A stretch of 64,000 nt of DNA from Panopea generosa. Taxonomy: Eukaryota; Mollusca; Bivalvia; Adapedonta; Hiatellidae. Shown here in pieces: positions 36,491 through 48,684 of the stretch. The stretch lies in NCBI GenBank assembly GCA_029582155.1, contig CM055909.1, forward strand, positions 43,832,967-43,896,966, given 5' to 3'. The translations under genes and the position numbers were made by a program. Within the stretch, counting starts at the first letter, position 1, and every line of letters begins with the position of its first letter. The notes beneath the pieces are model-generated. The model saw nothing but the letters and a program-made list of their open reading frames with translations, did not search any database and was not told the origin of the DNA.

Positions 36491-37575
36491 CTTGCGCCAT
36501 GGTTACAGGATTTATAATGTGGGACCGGGGTCTAGCACGCCATTGCTGGTTCCACCTCAGCTGCTGATCTGCCACAACCAAGATCATAGGGTTGCATCCG
36601 GGAAACAGCACAAAGCAATGTATGAAAACAATAAAAAATTCTGATGTTTAAACTGTTATTCCAAGTAATGTATCACATTTCTAAGATACAGAAGGCAATA
36701 AAACATAAAACTTTTCCAATGATTAGTTTCTATTCTTGTTACTTTCAGTTTATACTTGGTGACTAATGGCAACATTGAATGTAAAATGACCAAGAATTGA
36801 TTTTGTCAATTTGTACCTGTTCAAGACAATGGAATTTCTGCATTATATCAATATTTAACTAAAGAAAAATCAATTTGCATCATTGTTTTGGTGTAAGTCA
36901 TATTGACATTCAATCATCAAGACATAGTTTAGGAAATAGCAAAAAATGTATGTAGGTTATCCAAGGCAGGTCCAGGATAATTGGTTGGAATGGGTCCCCC
37001 AATTTCAGGGGTTCTGTCATTAGAAACTTCAAAACTTTGGCTGAAAATGATGCCATTTAACAATATTTCTGATATTTTCATTTTGGAAACCCTGAAGGCA
37101 AAAGAAAGAAGTATAAACAGATATATAGATAAAACTTGAACTTTAAATCGGTTCCATTCAGGTTCAAATTTTAAGTTAGTTTTAACCATTTAATATACAT
37201 ATTATTGTATAAATTATGTACTTCATGTACCCCCAGCATTAATTGTGTTCATTTAACCATCTGGAAAGTTGGCTCCCAGTACTAAATAATACTGGATCCT
37301 CATTGGCCTCGCAGCACAACTGTTCAGCCATCCTGATTGACTACCAGCACTTACCATTTAGCTTTCCTGGTTGGCTCCCTGCACTAATTTTGTTTGGCTT
37401 TCAGCAATGAACATAAAACTTGCAAGCAAATAATTACTATAAGTACTTTTGCATGGCATAAAGCAACTGCCTTTTCATAAATAAAACATGTTTTGAAACT
37501 AAAATTAACATTATTTATATTAACTTGTGACCAATTATGAAACATATAAATGTCTCTAATTAAACGTTCATAAAC

Positions 37576-37647
37576 TGTTTATTTCTCTAATTTATGTTCA
37601 AATACTGTTTAGTGGCTGTATCTGAACATAAATTAGAGAAATAAACA
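37576..37647. repeat. Perfect 25-bp inverted repeat (hairpin)
   Basis: The arms at 37576-37600 and 37623-37647 are exact reverse complements (core TTTATTTCTCTAATTTATGT) around a 22-base loop. Confidence 0.88.
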
Positions 37648-37755
37648 CTTGCCAACGAGAACAACCCTTTCTTTTTCTTTTTTTTTCTTTCAAAACTTAA
37701 TACATACATATTGCAATTTGGAAGACATCAATTTGTACATACACTTTAAACTTAA

Positions 37756-37931
37756 GGCCATAATAAATTAATTGCTAGATTACCATCCCCGCCCGATCCC
37801 TAAATTTCATTTCTTTTTATCAAAAAAACAAAAAAATAAAAAAATTAAAAAAAAAATTTAAAATAAAATCTCGCTCTCCCCGTTTTAAGAAAAAATTTGG
37901 ATGATAATCTAGCAATTAATTTATAATGGCC
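37756..37931. mobile_element. Harbinger-like MITE, TAA target duplication
   Basis: Ends GGCCATAATAAATTAATTGC and, reversed, GGCCATTATAAATTAATTGC, continuing through CTAGATTA(T/C)CATCC. Flanked by TAA on both sides. A 3-bp TNA duplication fits PIF/Harbinger. 176 bp. Confidence 0.75.
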
Positions 37932-38681
37932 TAAGTGTGATCCAGCAAACTATATTTTTACAGTATATACGTCATTGTAATAAATCGTGACCGACCATGT
38001 TAAATTTAAACTTACCAGTTCACACCAAGTTTGTCAAACATAGAGTTATATAGGCTTGGATATTTACCTGGTCTCGCATGATGAATTATTTACGTGTTAC
38101 AAAATAGATCAGTTGTAGCTTTGATACACGTCATCATTTTTTTTATATAACTACAGGTAGTCATGCTATTATTAGAGATCACAACAAAAAGATCCTTTTA
38201 TAATGATTTTGAAACTTGATTTGGTTACAAGTAAATAAAACGTTACACTAATATTAATACAGATATACTTATATTATATATATATATATGTGTGTTATGC
38301 ATATCTGATTGATTGTCTATATGATATAATAGAAATGACGGTATTAATTTTAGGTATTTAAAACATGTTTTAAGACACCCTGTGACTTGTTAAATCTACT
38401 CTCCACCCTGGGTTTTGGCATGGGCGTAGGAGTGTTTCAATTAGTGGGGTGGGGGGGCAACCTGAAGAAAGAGTGTATGACGATATACTTCCAGACCCTG
38501 AAGTACTGAATATTGGCCCCCTGGCTCCTATGCCTATGTTGGGCGATTCTAATATCTTTTATTATAACAAATGTTTATTTGGAAATTTTGACTAAAAGAG
38601 GACCAATGATGTGGAGCTCCTTGTTTCTAATCTTAAACATAGCAGAAGTTTCTTCTTTGTTCAGTATATATTATCATCATA

Positions 38682-38992
38682 ACCACAGTGTGGTCTATAA
38701 TAGAGCATCCGCTTCACATGCGGAAGGTTGTGGGTTTGGTTCCTGGCCAGGTCATACCAAAGACTTAAAGATTCGATTTAGCAGCTTCCTCGCTCGGTGC
38801 TCAGCATTTAGAGGACGGTTCTAGGTCTGGTTGGCCCCATGTCAGTATAATGTGACTGGGTGGGGTATCATACCATGTATCTGCGGCATGATACTCCAGT
38901 GAGGCAGCACTCAGAATACTGTCTCAAGTAGACGCTGTCATGATATGACTGAAAAATTATTGAAAGCAATGCTAAACACCATTTGACAACAA
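38682..38992 (+). mobile_element. SINE-B copy, near full length
   Basis: Head GTGTGGTCTATAATAGAGCA, B box TGTGGGTTTGGTTCC, then GGTCATACCAAAGACTTA, CAGTATAATGTGACTGGGTG, ACTCAGAATACTGTCTCAAG and an AATGCTAAACACCATT tail. Confidence 0.85.
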
Positions 38993-38994
38993 AG

Positions 38995-40220
38995 TTGTTT
39001 CTAAAGTGATGGGGTTACAGTATTAACCGGAAATTAAAGTGCCATAATGGTGTAGAATCTGTGTAACAATATATATTGAAATGTCCTTTGTAGTATCCAT
39101 GGTCTATTAAACACACAGTCATGAACTGAGTAAAACCTTTATAATATCGGAGTTGAATGGAACAAAAAGTGATAAAAAATGTATAGAGTTATACCCCTTG
39201 GGCTCCCATAGGCAAGTTGTTGTTGACCTGACCTTGTCATGTTTAGTACACATTTTTCATGTTTGTGTGAACAGATATGCTCCAGGATGTAATTATATAC
39301 AGATGACGTCAGTTTTGATTAACAGATTGAATTTGGTCTTTTGGTGTCTCTTTGACCTTGCCCTTTAGTATAATGGTGTCAGATATTAGATGGTCATGTA
39401 GATATTTTGATTTTCATTAATATCTATAGGATGTAACATTGTATATGCAATTAATATATATATGTGCTAACCCTTAATTTTGTTTCTATTTTATAAAGGG
39501 GAATAAATGGTTAAATGGCATCATATTACACATGTTCGTGATCATGATTGTACTGTTTGACAAAACTAAAAATGTAACAAATATTTTGATGTCTCCCTTA
39601 TTTCATTGATATGACAGAAATATTTCTTAATATATGTGTTGAAAGTGGCGCTAAACACCATTCCAAAAATAAAGAAGAAATATTTCCATGGAAATATCAT
39701 TAAGGTCCACATCAAGCAGCACATGGTCAAAAAATATCATGATAAAACATGCTATCATAGGTTCAAAGTAATGGTTAAAAGAGTCCATGATAGAAACTCA
39801 GCAAGGAGATGGTGAATTGTATTTAAAAATTAAGAGTCTCCTGACCCCAAAGGGAAAGTGGGATTTAAGGAAATCCTTGTTGGCTCAAATAATGAACAAT
39901 TAGTCATTATATACCGGAACTTGTTGGTCAGGATACAAGTGGGGAGGTATATACGATGTTCACATCATGATTATGTGTGGTCAACATTTGTTAACCATCA
40001 ATATATCTCTTACATATAAGTATGATGTTATGATATTGAGCTCAGCAACCATCATGTTGAAGAACCAGAGAGCCCAGAGCCAAAAAGTTAGGCTTATTCA
40101 GTATATTGCATTTTTCCCTGCAACTGTGTTAAGGGATATCACACCCCAGGTTGAGTTGTTTAAAGCTTGGTTACCAGTCGTTTATAAAATTTTCAAAGCC
40201 CTGGTGAATAGTGACTTTTA
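38995..40220. other. Intronic stretch
   Basis: No exon recognised. The frame at 39967-40221 has no motif and ends at the start of a SINE-A copy. Confidence 0.4.
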
Positions 40221-40226
40221 GATGCT

Positions 40227-40500
40227 GGGTCCAGTTAGCTCAGTTGCTATTGTTTCTGACTATCAATCCAGAAGTTGTGAGTCCAAATCCCCACCCAGCA
40301 GCAGTCTCCTTGGTGAGCAATATACATGATTGTGTCTCATTGTCATTTGTCTCTTATTTCTGTTTCAAGTGAAAAAGTTTTCAGTTATTTATGGAGATTA
40401 GTGTAATCAAGTACTGGTTAACTATTCATGATTCCAGGAAAGAGTGGTTAGGTTAACTGATCATCTGCCAGTCATTGATAGCATAGAAATCAATAAACAA
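40227..40500 (+). mobile_element. SINE-A copy 5
   Basis: Head GGGTCCAGTTAGCTCAGTTG, B box GTGAGTCCAAATCCCC, body with GTTAGGTTAACTGATCATCT and an (AAGCAAATAAAC) tail. More diverged than the next copy. Confidence 0.83.
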
Positions 40501-40539
40501 GCAAATAAACAAAACTTATTTTTTCTCATTAACCAAATC

Positions 40540-40838
40540 CGGGCCTGATTAGTTCAGTTGGTTATGCTTCTGACTGTCAGTCCAGGGGCCGTGAGTTTGA
40601 TTCCCGCCCGGCAACCATCTCCCCGATGATTGATATATGACATTGTGTCTCATTATCATTCGTCTCTCACCACTGATTCTAGTGGGAAAGTTATCAGTTA
40701 CTTGTGGAGATGGGGTGTGCTCTTGAACTGGTTAACCTTTCAGGATCCCAAGAAACAGTGGTTAGGTTAACTGATCGTCTGTTAGCCCTCGATGGCATAA
40801 AATGACGCTAAATATTCAATTAATAAATAAATCAATCA
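40540..40838 (+). mobile_element. SINE-A copy 6, near full length
   Basis: Head CGGGCCTGATTAGTTCAGTT, B box GTGAGTTTGATTCCCG, body with GTTAGGTTAACTGATCGTCT, tail AATATTCAATTAATAAATAA. A good reference copy, only about 40 bp after copy 5. Confidence 0.88.
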
Positions 40839-40839
40839 T

Positions 40840-41230
40840 CTAGTGAGACCATGTCATTCTGTTTTAACAATACATCTAAAATGACACTATCTGTCAATAT
40901 AAATAGTAAACCACTTACAAATATTCATTGTTAAGCTAACCTGAGCCCTTGTAATTATATAAACAACCATGTTCACAATTGTCATACTTTCTAACAGTCA
41001 TGTGGGTTCATGTACAAGTTGACCTCCAAGGTTGAAGAGTTCTGCATCATATTGTATAGTTATTTACAGTTATGCAATGACCTAAATGGCCTGAAGGTCT
41101 AGAAAGAATTGTGCAACAGCTCATATAGACAGGTTTATGTCATTTTTAAGTCGCACGAGATGGAAGGACTCTGAATATATGAGATTCTGTGGAAATAGCT
41201 GTTTGTATATTAAGCTCGACTTGACCTATT
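40840..41230. other. Intronic stretch
   Basis: Nothing recognised between the SINE-A pair and the next SINE-B. Confidence 0.4.
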
Positions 41231-41234
41231 CCAA

Positions 41235-41395
41235 CACCACAGTGTAGACTAGTGGTAGAGCAACTGTCTTGTATACGGAAGGTCAAAGGTTGATCCCCAG
41301 TCAATACGTACCAAAGACTTGAAAAATTTAACCTTGCACGGCACTCAGCATTAAGAGGATAGGTCTAGTCGACCCGGTGTCAGTATATTGTGACT
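41235..41395 (+). mobile_element. SINE-B copy, 3' truncated
   Basis: GTGTAGACTAGTGGTAGAGC head, GTCAAAGGTTGATCCCCAG B-box region, TACCAAAGACTTGAAAAATT, then GGTGTCAGTATATTGTGACT and loss of similarity. Confidence 0.75.
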
Positions 41396-41984
41396 GCATA
41401 CAAAGTCATGCAATCTTAAACTTCTATAATTGTAATATCTTGGAAAAGAACATGCCAATTAAAAGTCTTGAGTTGTGTCCCTTGAATGTCCATAAATTGA
41501 ACAATTTGTCTGTGTGTGAACGTTAAATTGCACCTGCTTGGATCTTGACAAAACTTACTCAATCTCAAGACAACCGAAAAATGTGTTTGAACATGTCAGT
41601 TTGGTAATAAATGATTGAGTTGTTGCTCCTGAATTATTAACGATACACAGGTTGAGTGATTTTGGACCTTTGGTGACCACTTGTTTAACATGCCAGGTAT
41701 CGGCCTGACTGTGATTTATAATATGCAAGACTGCTCTATGTTCTTACCCTTTAAAGAAATATGTTGTTCAAGAACATCCAAATGAAACAGTGAAGACACT
41801 GTTACAACTTTACAAGACTTAGTTTTGGCTCTCTCCTTTAGTATGTGGAATCTTTTATTTAAGTGTATAAAATATCTGTTAATATGCTGTCCAAGTCGTC
41901 AAACATTGATATTTATCTCTTAATTGATTATTCCATATGAATATCTAATTATATGCTGTCTGAGCAGTCAGACATTAATACTAA

Positions 41985-42178
41985 GCCGGGAGGTAGTCAA
42001 ATTGATAGAGTGTTGGCCGCTCACTCCAGAGGTTGCAGGCTCGATCCCAAGCGCGACCCGATGCCTCTCGTAAAACAACACTCAGTACTGGTTCTACCCA
42101 GGAAGCTGACTCAAGAGCGGTTCATATAAGCTCTGAGCTTTCATCGCGATCGAGCTTAAATAAATTAGTATAAACTTA
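41985..42178 (+). mobile_element. SINE-C copy, best preserved
   Basis: GGGAGGTAGTCAAATTGATA head, B box GCAGGCTCGATCCCAAGC, then CACTCAGTACTGGTTCTACC, GACTCAAGAGCGGTTCATAT, AGCTCTGAGCTTTCATCG and TAGTATAAACTT tail. Confidence 0.8.
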
Positions 42179-42184
42179 ATATTG

Positions 42185-43065
42185 ATTTTTATCTCTCAAA
42201 TAGTTATTCTGCCTCCTGCAACAATTAGATACCCTTAAACGACTCGCCCACTTGGAAAATGGACATTTTTTATTAAAATCGATTGTTTGAGCCCGTGTTG
42301 TGTTGAAGGGGGTCAGTGATGAGTAATTACTAATTATCCAGACACCCTTTTATTTTGAAGTTATAAACAGGTAATTATGCCAATTAATGTCCTTTGATGT
42401 AAGCTGTCAATTAATTATAAGTAATTGTGGATTTTTTTTCTTAGAACTTTACTATTTATAGACCCTGAACATGTTGATGTTTTCAGTAAAAGTTCTTTGA
42501 TTCTCATTTTTTTAACAGTTCTGTGGTTTGATATTAATTTCACTTAATTGAGTCCCAACCCTGTATACCTTGATGGGGCTTGATAAATGCAAGTATAATT
42601 CTTTACCCCAATTTCATATTTTTCACACATTTTCTTACCTCAACTCCATTAACATTTGCCTTTAACTGACCCTGGATTTAACATTAAGTATGGGATGGGA
42701 AATATCAATTAATGAAATTCTTGGTTTTCTTTTGTTTGGTCATTATCATGAAATGATTCAACAGTATGTCTCACACAGTGGCTAGTCATTCGCTGTAAAT
42801 TTTAACATCTTTGATTTCTGTTTTATAATCAGTTTTCCACAGTTTTAGGGAAATGAGAAAAAAACTGAGAGGTAGATATTTGTCTGGCAGGCATTTCATT
42901 GTTTTGTCGTTCTTAGGTTCATCATTACTTGTTCATCTTTGACAATGGCAACTTTAAAAGTGTTGCAGGTACATTATTTCTGGGCGTTGGGATACTTCTT
43001 GGGTAGTTTAGGGCTAGAAGACTCCATGTCAGGGGTACTGTCACGTTATGAATTTGCATAAAACA
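42185..43065. other. Intronic stretch
   Basis: No exon or element recognised. Confidence 0.4.
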
Positions 43066-43070
43066 ATATA

Positions 43071-43262
43071 TTGATCGAATATTTACCATCATTTTCATGC
43101 CACCAAGGGCTAACTGGTGGTCAGTTAACCTAACCACTCTTTTCCAGGTTCCTGGAAGGTTAACCAGTACTCAAGCACACCCATCTCCACAAGTAATTAA
43201 TAACTTGAATCAGCGGTAAGAGACAAATGACAGAGAGACGCAATGCCGTATATTACACTCAG
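43071..43262 (-). mobile_element. SINE-A copy 7, 5'-truncated
   Basis: Minus orientation: the tail TTGATCGAATATTTACCATC at left, then GTCAGTTAACCTAACCACTC and CCAGTACTCAAGCACACCCA. The tRNA head is missing, and the copy ends where the 38-bp minisatellite begins. Confidence 0.8.
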
Positions 43263-44530
43263 TCTTAAGTATATATTGAGTCTCAAGCAGATGTCGAGTC
43301 GCAAGCAGATGTCAAGTCTGAAGTCGTTTTTGAGAGTAGATAGAGTCTCAAGTAATTTCTGAAAGTCTAAATTAAAGGTTTAAAAGTCTCAAGTAGATAC
43401 AACGTCTCAGGCAAATGCCGAGAGTTTCATGCAGATGTCAAGTCTCAAGCAAAAGCACATTGTCTCGAGCAAATGCTGAGAATCTCTAGTTGAGGTCAAG
43501 TCTCAAGTAGATGCCGAGTCCCTCAGTAGATGTGAAGTCTCAAGTAGATGTCGAGTCTCAAGTAGATGTCAAATCTAAGTAGATGTTGAGTGTCAAGCAA
43601 AAGCTGTGATTCATAAGCAGATGTCGAGTCTCAAGTAAAAGCTGTGATTCGTAAGTAGATGTCGAGTCTCGAGTAGATGTCGAGTCTCAAGTAAAAGCTG
43701 AGATTCGTAAGTAGATGTCAGGTCTCAAGTAAAAGCTGTGATTCATAAGTAGATATTGAGTCTCAATTAGATGTCGAGTCTCAAGTAAAAGCTGTGATTC
43801 GTAAGTAGATATTGAGTCTCAAGACGATGTCTAGTCTCGAGTAAAAGCTGTGATTCGTAAGTAGATGTCGAGTCTCAAGTAAAAGCTGTGATTCGTAAGT
43901 AGATGTCGAGTCTCAAGTAAAAGCTGTGATTCGTGATTGGATGTCGAGTCTCGAGTAGATGTTGAGTCTCAGGCAAAAGCTGAGAATTTCAAGTAAATGT
44001 CGAATCTCAAGTAGATGTCAAGTCTCAAGTCAAAGCTGACAGTCTCAAGTAGATGTCAAGTCTCAAGTAGATGTCGGGTCTCAAGTACACGTCAAATCTA
44101 AGTAGATGTTGAGTCTCAAGCCAAAGCTGACAGTCTCAAGTACATGTCAAGTCTCTACCAACAGCTGAGAGTCTCAAGTACATGTCAAGTCTCTACCAAC
44201 AGCTGAGAGTCTCAAGTAAATGTCAAGTCTCTACCAACAGCTGAGATTCTCAAGTACATGTCGAGTCTCTACCAACAGCTGAGAGTCTCAAGTACATGTC
44301 AAGTCTCTAGCAACAGCTGAGAGTCTCAAGTACATGTCAAGTCTCTACCAACAGCTGAGAGTTTCAAGTACATGTCAAGTCTCTACCAACAGCTGAGAGT
44401 CTCAAGTACATGTCAAGTCTCTAGCAACAGCTGAGAGTTTCAAGTACATGTCAAGTCTCTACCAACAGCTGAGAGTCTCAAGTACATGTCAAGTCTCTAG
44501 CAACAGCTGAGTCTCAAGATGTCATGTCTC
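43262..44530. repeat. 38-bp minisatellite, two subtypes
   Basis: About 33 copies. The left subtype runs AAGTAGATGTCGAGTCTCAA with AAGCTGTGATTCGT; the right subtype runs GAGAGTCTCAAGTACATGTC with AAGTCTCTACCAACAGCT. Both share a 38-bp period and a gtctcaagta core. The right block is more uniform, so it expanded more recently. Confidence 0.9.
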
Positions 44531-45044
44531 AAGTAGACACCAAGAATCACACCTTGTTATAAGTGACGCCATACGCTACATGTCTGGTAATAAATTACCC
44601 TGGAAATAAGACATCACAGTATACATTACATGTCACATTCAAGAGGTCTGTACTAAATATGAAGCATAGTCACTGTTCCCAGGGCACTAATCATTATAAC
44701 ACGGATTAATTGACAAATTTTGTGTGTTTAACCTGAGGTTCGCTGTCAGAAATGACAGCTTCATGGTAGTTGATACTCGCTAAGATTCAACCTAATATAG
44801 CACTGCATGCACTTGCTTGTACCCTCTGTGTCCTCAGGGGGGGTGACAGCTTACATCATGCTCAGACGAGACCTCTTTTATATATACTGAACGGAACAGC
44901 TAACCTGCCTACTGACGTTTTGCGTACCAGGCATTTTAAATATTTTTTCAAAAAGTGTGAAAATAATTTACTGGAAATTTGGACTTGAATATAAAAGAAC
45001 ATTTAGGCTCTGTAAAAATGCATAATTGTCTGTAAATGTCATAT

Positions 45045-45480
45045 AATGTCAAACCTGTCTTAAGCAGCCAGTTAAGGAACTGAGCAATGGTGGCCTTTTA
45101 AGACAGGTTGTTGCTTTATTAATACAGGTTAATTTGCTCTGAGCATAATTATAGAAATGAGTAATAGAAAATGTTGTATATCAATCATTACAGTATGGAG
45201 ACAATGGCCTGGGGGCGATTCAGACGCACAACCCAGTTTAAACCAGGCCCGGTAGTTGTTTTTTTTTCTGTAAAAATAATTATTTGTCTTTGTACCAAAT
45301 ACAGAATTTCCCCCAATTTTTTTTTCTTCTGACCGCTCGTATTGAAATATTTCTTTAGATCTGTATATCAACATATACTGAAAGTAAGAGCTTAAGCAGC
45401 CACTTGTCTTAAGCAGCCACATTTTCTGTTACTCATTTCTAAAATTATGCTCAAAGCAATATTAACCTGTATTAGAAGTT
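45045..45480. mobile_element. Two pogo-like MITE pieces in inverted orientation
   Basis: Left piece: GTCAAACCTGTCTTAAGCAG to GAAATGAGTAATAGAAAATG (about 45045-45170). Right piece reversed: AGCAGCCACTTGTCTTAAGC and AACCTGTATTAGAAGTTCAG (about 45387-45480). About 215 bp of other sequence lies between. Confidence 0.65.
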
Positions 45481-45494
45481 CAGACAAACAATTT

Positions 45495-45800
45495 TTAATA
45501 TACTTAGACCTGTATAGTAATGTCTTCGCCAGGTTATCATTTATACTTAGACCTGTATAGTAATGTCTTCGCCAGGTTATCATTTATACTTAGACCTGTA
45601 TAGTAATGTCTTCGCCAGGTTATCATTTATACTTAGACCTGTATAGTAATGTCTTCGCCAGGTTATCATTTATACTTAGACCTGTATAGTAATGTCTTCG
45701 CAGGTTATCATTTATACTTAGACCTGTATAGTAATGTCTTCGCCAGGTTATCATTTATACTTAGACCTGTATAGTAATGTCTTCGCGAGGTTATCATTTT
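45495..45800. repeat. 43-bp minisatellite, seven near-identical copies
   Basis: Unit TACTTAGACCTGTATAGTAA followed by TGTCTTCGCCAGGTTATCATTTA. One copy lacks one C and the last has CGCGAGG. It abuts the pogo-like MITE on its left. Confidence 0.93.
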
Positions 45801-45817
45801 TACAAAACTATAGAGTT

Positions 45818-46052
45818 TGGTTTGGTGTAGTGGTAGAACAACCTGAAGCTAGGTCATACTAAGCGGTTCTAGAAGTTTCCTCGCTTGGTGGTCGGTAAGA
45901 AGATAGTTCTAGGACTGGTCGAGCCCGTGTCAGTATAATGATTATGTGACTTGGTTGGGTATCATACCAAGTGTCTGCAGCATAATGCTCATATTGGACA
46001 GAGCTCATTAGCAGACTCCATCATGATATGACTGAATAATGTTAGATTTAGC
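45818..46052 (+). mobile_element. SINE-B copy, internally deleted
   Basis: GGTTTGGTGTAGTGGTAGAA head, GGTCATACTAAGCGGTTCTA, CCCGTGTCAGTATAATGATT, then degraded ATATGACTGAATAATGTTAG. Confidence 0.7.
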
Positions 46053-46059
46053 AATTACC

Positions 46060-46560
46060 CACTAATATACAACACAATTATAATTAGAATACATTTTATA
46101 TTACTATTCTAAAGTCATGATTGCATTCAGTGTTGATATGGCTGTCTTTGTGGCCAAAGTTAGGCCCAATTCTTCTCAAAAAACAAAAACATGTTTTTTT
46201 CCCCTACCGGTAAACTATGAAAAAAAATCCCCAAAGAAATAACCTTTTTTTTATTATTCTATGTTTCTTTAAATAAGGTTTAATGCCCCCAAAAAAATCT
46301 CCTAAGAAATTAACTTTTTTTTTTTTTAAATTCTATATTATGTTTTTATAAATGAGCTTTAATGCCAGTTTAACAGCATGAAACAATCTATTTTTAACAT
46401 ATTTACAATTTTCATGGTTAATTGCGTTTCCTCATTTTCGTCATTATGACACTATTTTCCCTGTATAGAAGGGACCCCATTCTCTCAAAACCAAATAAAA
46501 GACATATTGGCATTGCATAGATATAAAACAGTTCTGAAGAGATAAAAGCACAACAACATC
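46060..46560. other. Intronic stretch with a duplicated T-rich block
   Basis: Two near-repeats (AATCCCCAAAGAAATAACCT / AAATCTCCTAAGAAATTAAC, each followed by poly-T and TCTAT(a)TATGTTT) lie about 70 bp apart near 46226 and 46295. Confidence 0.45.
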
Positions 46561-46564
46561 TTAA

Positions 46565-46751
46565 GGCCATTATAAATTAATTGCTAGATTATCATCCAAA
46601 TTTTTTTTAAAAACTTAGAGGGCAGGAGGATTTTATTTTTTATTTTCATTTTTTTTTTTTTTTTTTAATGTTTCTTTTTTTGTAATAATTTTTTTTTTTT
46701 TTTTATGAAAATAAAAAGAGTCGGGGCTGCTTTAATTAATTTATTATGGCC
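46565..46751. mobile_element. Harbinger-like MITE, TAA target duplication
   Basis: Starts GGCCATTATAAATTAATTGC, ends (reversed) GGCCATAATAAATTAATTAA, with TAA on both sides. Poly-T interior. Same family as 37756-37931. Confidence 0.73.
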
Positions 46752-46759
46752 TAAGACTA

Positions 46760-48180
46760 AGAATTGCTAATTGATTTTATATCTTTAAGTTTTAACTTCT
46801 TATACAATTTGCATTAAGTTGTATCAAGATTTCCACACTGCCAGGATGCTGGTTGATGGGTTTTTAGTCCTGGCTTTATATATTGATCTTGTCACAATAA
46901 ATCTTCCCATGGTCGACTTTCAAAATTAAATTCACACTTCCTATCACAATTTCATAAATCTCCATTTATCACTGAAGCACAGTATGTGTTGGAATTTATT
47001 AAAAAAAAAAAAAGGAGAGAACAGGAAGATTTTAGAGAAAATGACGTGAAAGCTTTGACAATATTAATCTCAGTATTTAGCGAGTTATTTGTTAGAATTG
47101 ATCATGCCTCTTTCAGCAAGAATAGCATAGAATAAATAATCAAAATTAAGATGCTCAGTCTAGGGAAACCATTTGTTGATGAGGTTAAACACAAAGCAAG
47201 CGCAGAGTCAGTGAACTATATACACATGGTTTTAATTTGCTGATGTTGCTGTGAGACTGTACCGTTACAATACATGGTGATTAACGCGATATCTGTATGT
47301 CACTGAGGACACCATAAAACGCAGATTGTAGTCATGTTTTGCCAAAATTGTAGTAATCGATCTATATTTATTTATAATCTGTTTCCGTATTCAATGCATT
47401 CTGGGTAAATAAAGTTCATCTGTTCAACTTCATTACTCAGTTCATACATTAATAACTGCATTAAATCACCGTTACTAATGTAAAAAATATAAAAACAATC
47501 AATTGCAGTTTTGATTAAATTTTTTTTAGCATTTGTGAAAGAATTATGTATCTGGATTGAAGCGTTGTTTCATCTTTTTGGTGCATGATGTAGGTTTTTT
47601 GTGCCATTGCACTGTAAAACCTCTGTTTGCAGTAACAGTCAATATAGCTACGAGACTCCAAAAGATATGAATAATTCAATATACAATGTTTATAAAAAAT
47701 AACAGAGATGACTTTTCAAAGACACGATAAATTTAATCAGAAATAACTTGTTTTTTTTTGTTTTTTTATCGGAGATCATTTCACACAGAGATCTGAAAAA
47801 TGTTTGGTGCCGTGATATTAATCTTATTTTAAGAAAAGCAAGTCGGAACCAATGATTTCGGAGTTGCAATTTCCGTCCGAACTCTTATTCCTATTTCTGT
47901 TGAAAGGGTCATCCAATTTTCAGGTTTGCGTTAATACCGGCCAGTTGTTAAGCAGACGACATTAATGGTGACATTTATAGAAATTGACTTTTATTAAAGC
48001 CACCAGGGCTATGTTGGATGGCCTCTTGACGTGTGTTTTAATGCCCTTATGTGACATCATTCAGACATTTCAAGTATGTATGTCCGACATTTGGCTGGGA
48101 GAAAATGGTTGTTATTTGGTGAGACTGCATGGGTGTATTACAAAATGGTGCTGTTGAATTTATTTTTTATTTTTCATCAA
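46760..48180. other. Intronic stretch
   Basis: AT-rich, no supported exon or element ends. Confidence 0.4.
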
Positions 48181-48186
48181 TCTTAA

Positions 48187-48677
48187 AGCAACACATCCAC
48201 GTTTGAACTTTTAAAAAAAAAAAATTAATTGAGTTATGAGCACATTTCCCATACAAACATATGATCAATTATCTGTATATGAGCATATAAACACAATCCC
48301 GAACAAAATGATGCCCAAATTATAATGCGTGACTAACACTTTATAAAACAAGCGTGTAACTCAACCGAGTCAAAAAAAATTGTCAAAATGACTTTCAAGG
48401 CAGGTTAAGTACACTACGCACTAAAACGTGAAGTTTTTTAATACGACTCGCATAATTCAATTTGAAGCAAAGTTGGAATCCTCGGCAATTTAAAAATAAT
48501 TTATAAAGCGTTTGTCACGCTTTATCATTTGAACATCTTTTTTTATAATTCTAAAGCGTTCTGGATAGTGTTTGTTAGCACATATACAGCTCACTGACCA
48601 TATATTTATGTATGGGAAATGTGCTCACAACTCAATTGAAATTTTTTTTAAAAAAGTTTAAACGTGGATGTGTTGCT
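48187..48677. mobile_element. TTAA MITE with ~80-bp TIRs
   Basis: Flanked by TTAA (48183-48186 and 48678-48681). Ends AGCAACACATCCACGTTT in both orientations. TIR similarity continues through an A-rich stretch, TGAGTT(A/G)TGAGCACATTT and CCCATAC. 491 bp, no coding frame. Confidence 0.8.
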
Positions 48678-48684
48678 TTAAAGT

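Noticed and set aside
40540-40615. tRNA gene call from A and B boxes
   Set aside because: The same head occurs on many SINE-A copies followed by the SINE body. The acceptor stem does not close.
43262-44530. CRISPR-like array
   Set aside because: The spacers are not unique. This is a eukaryotic 38-bp minisatellite with graded variants.
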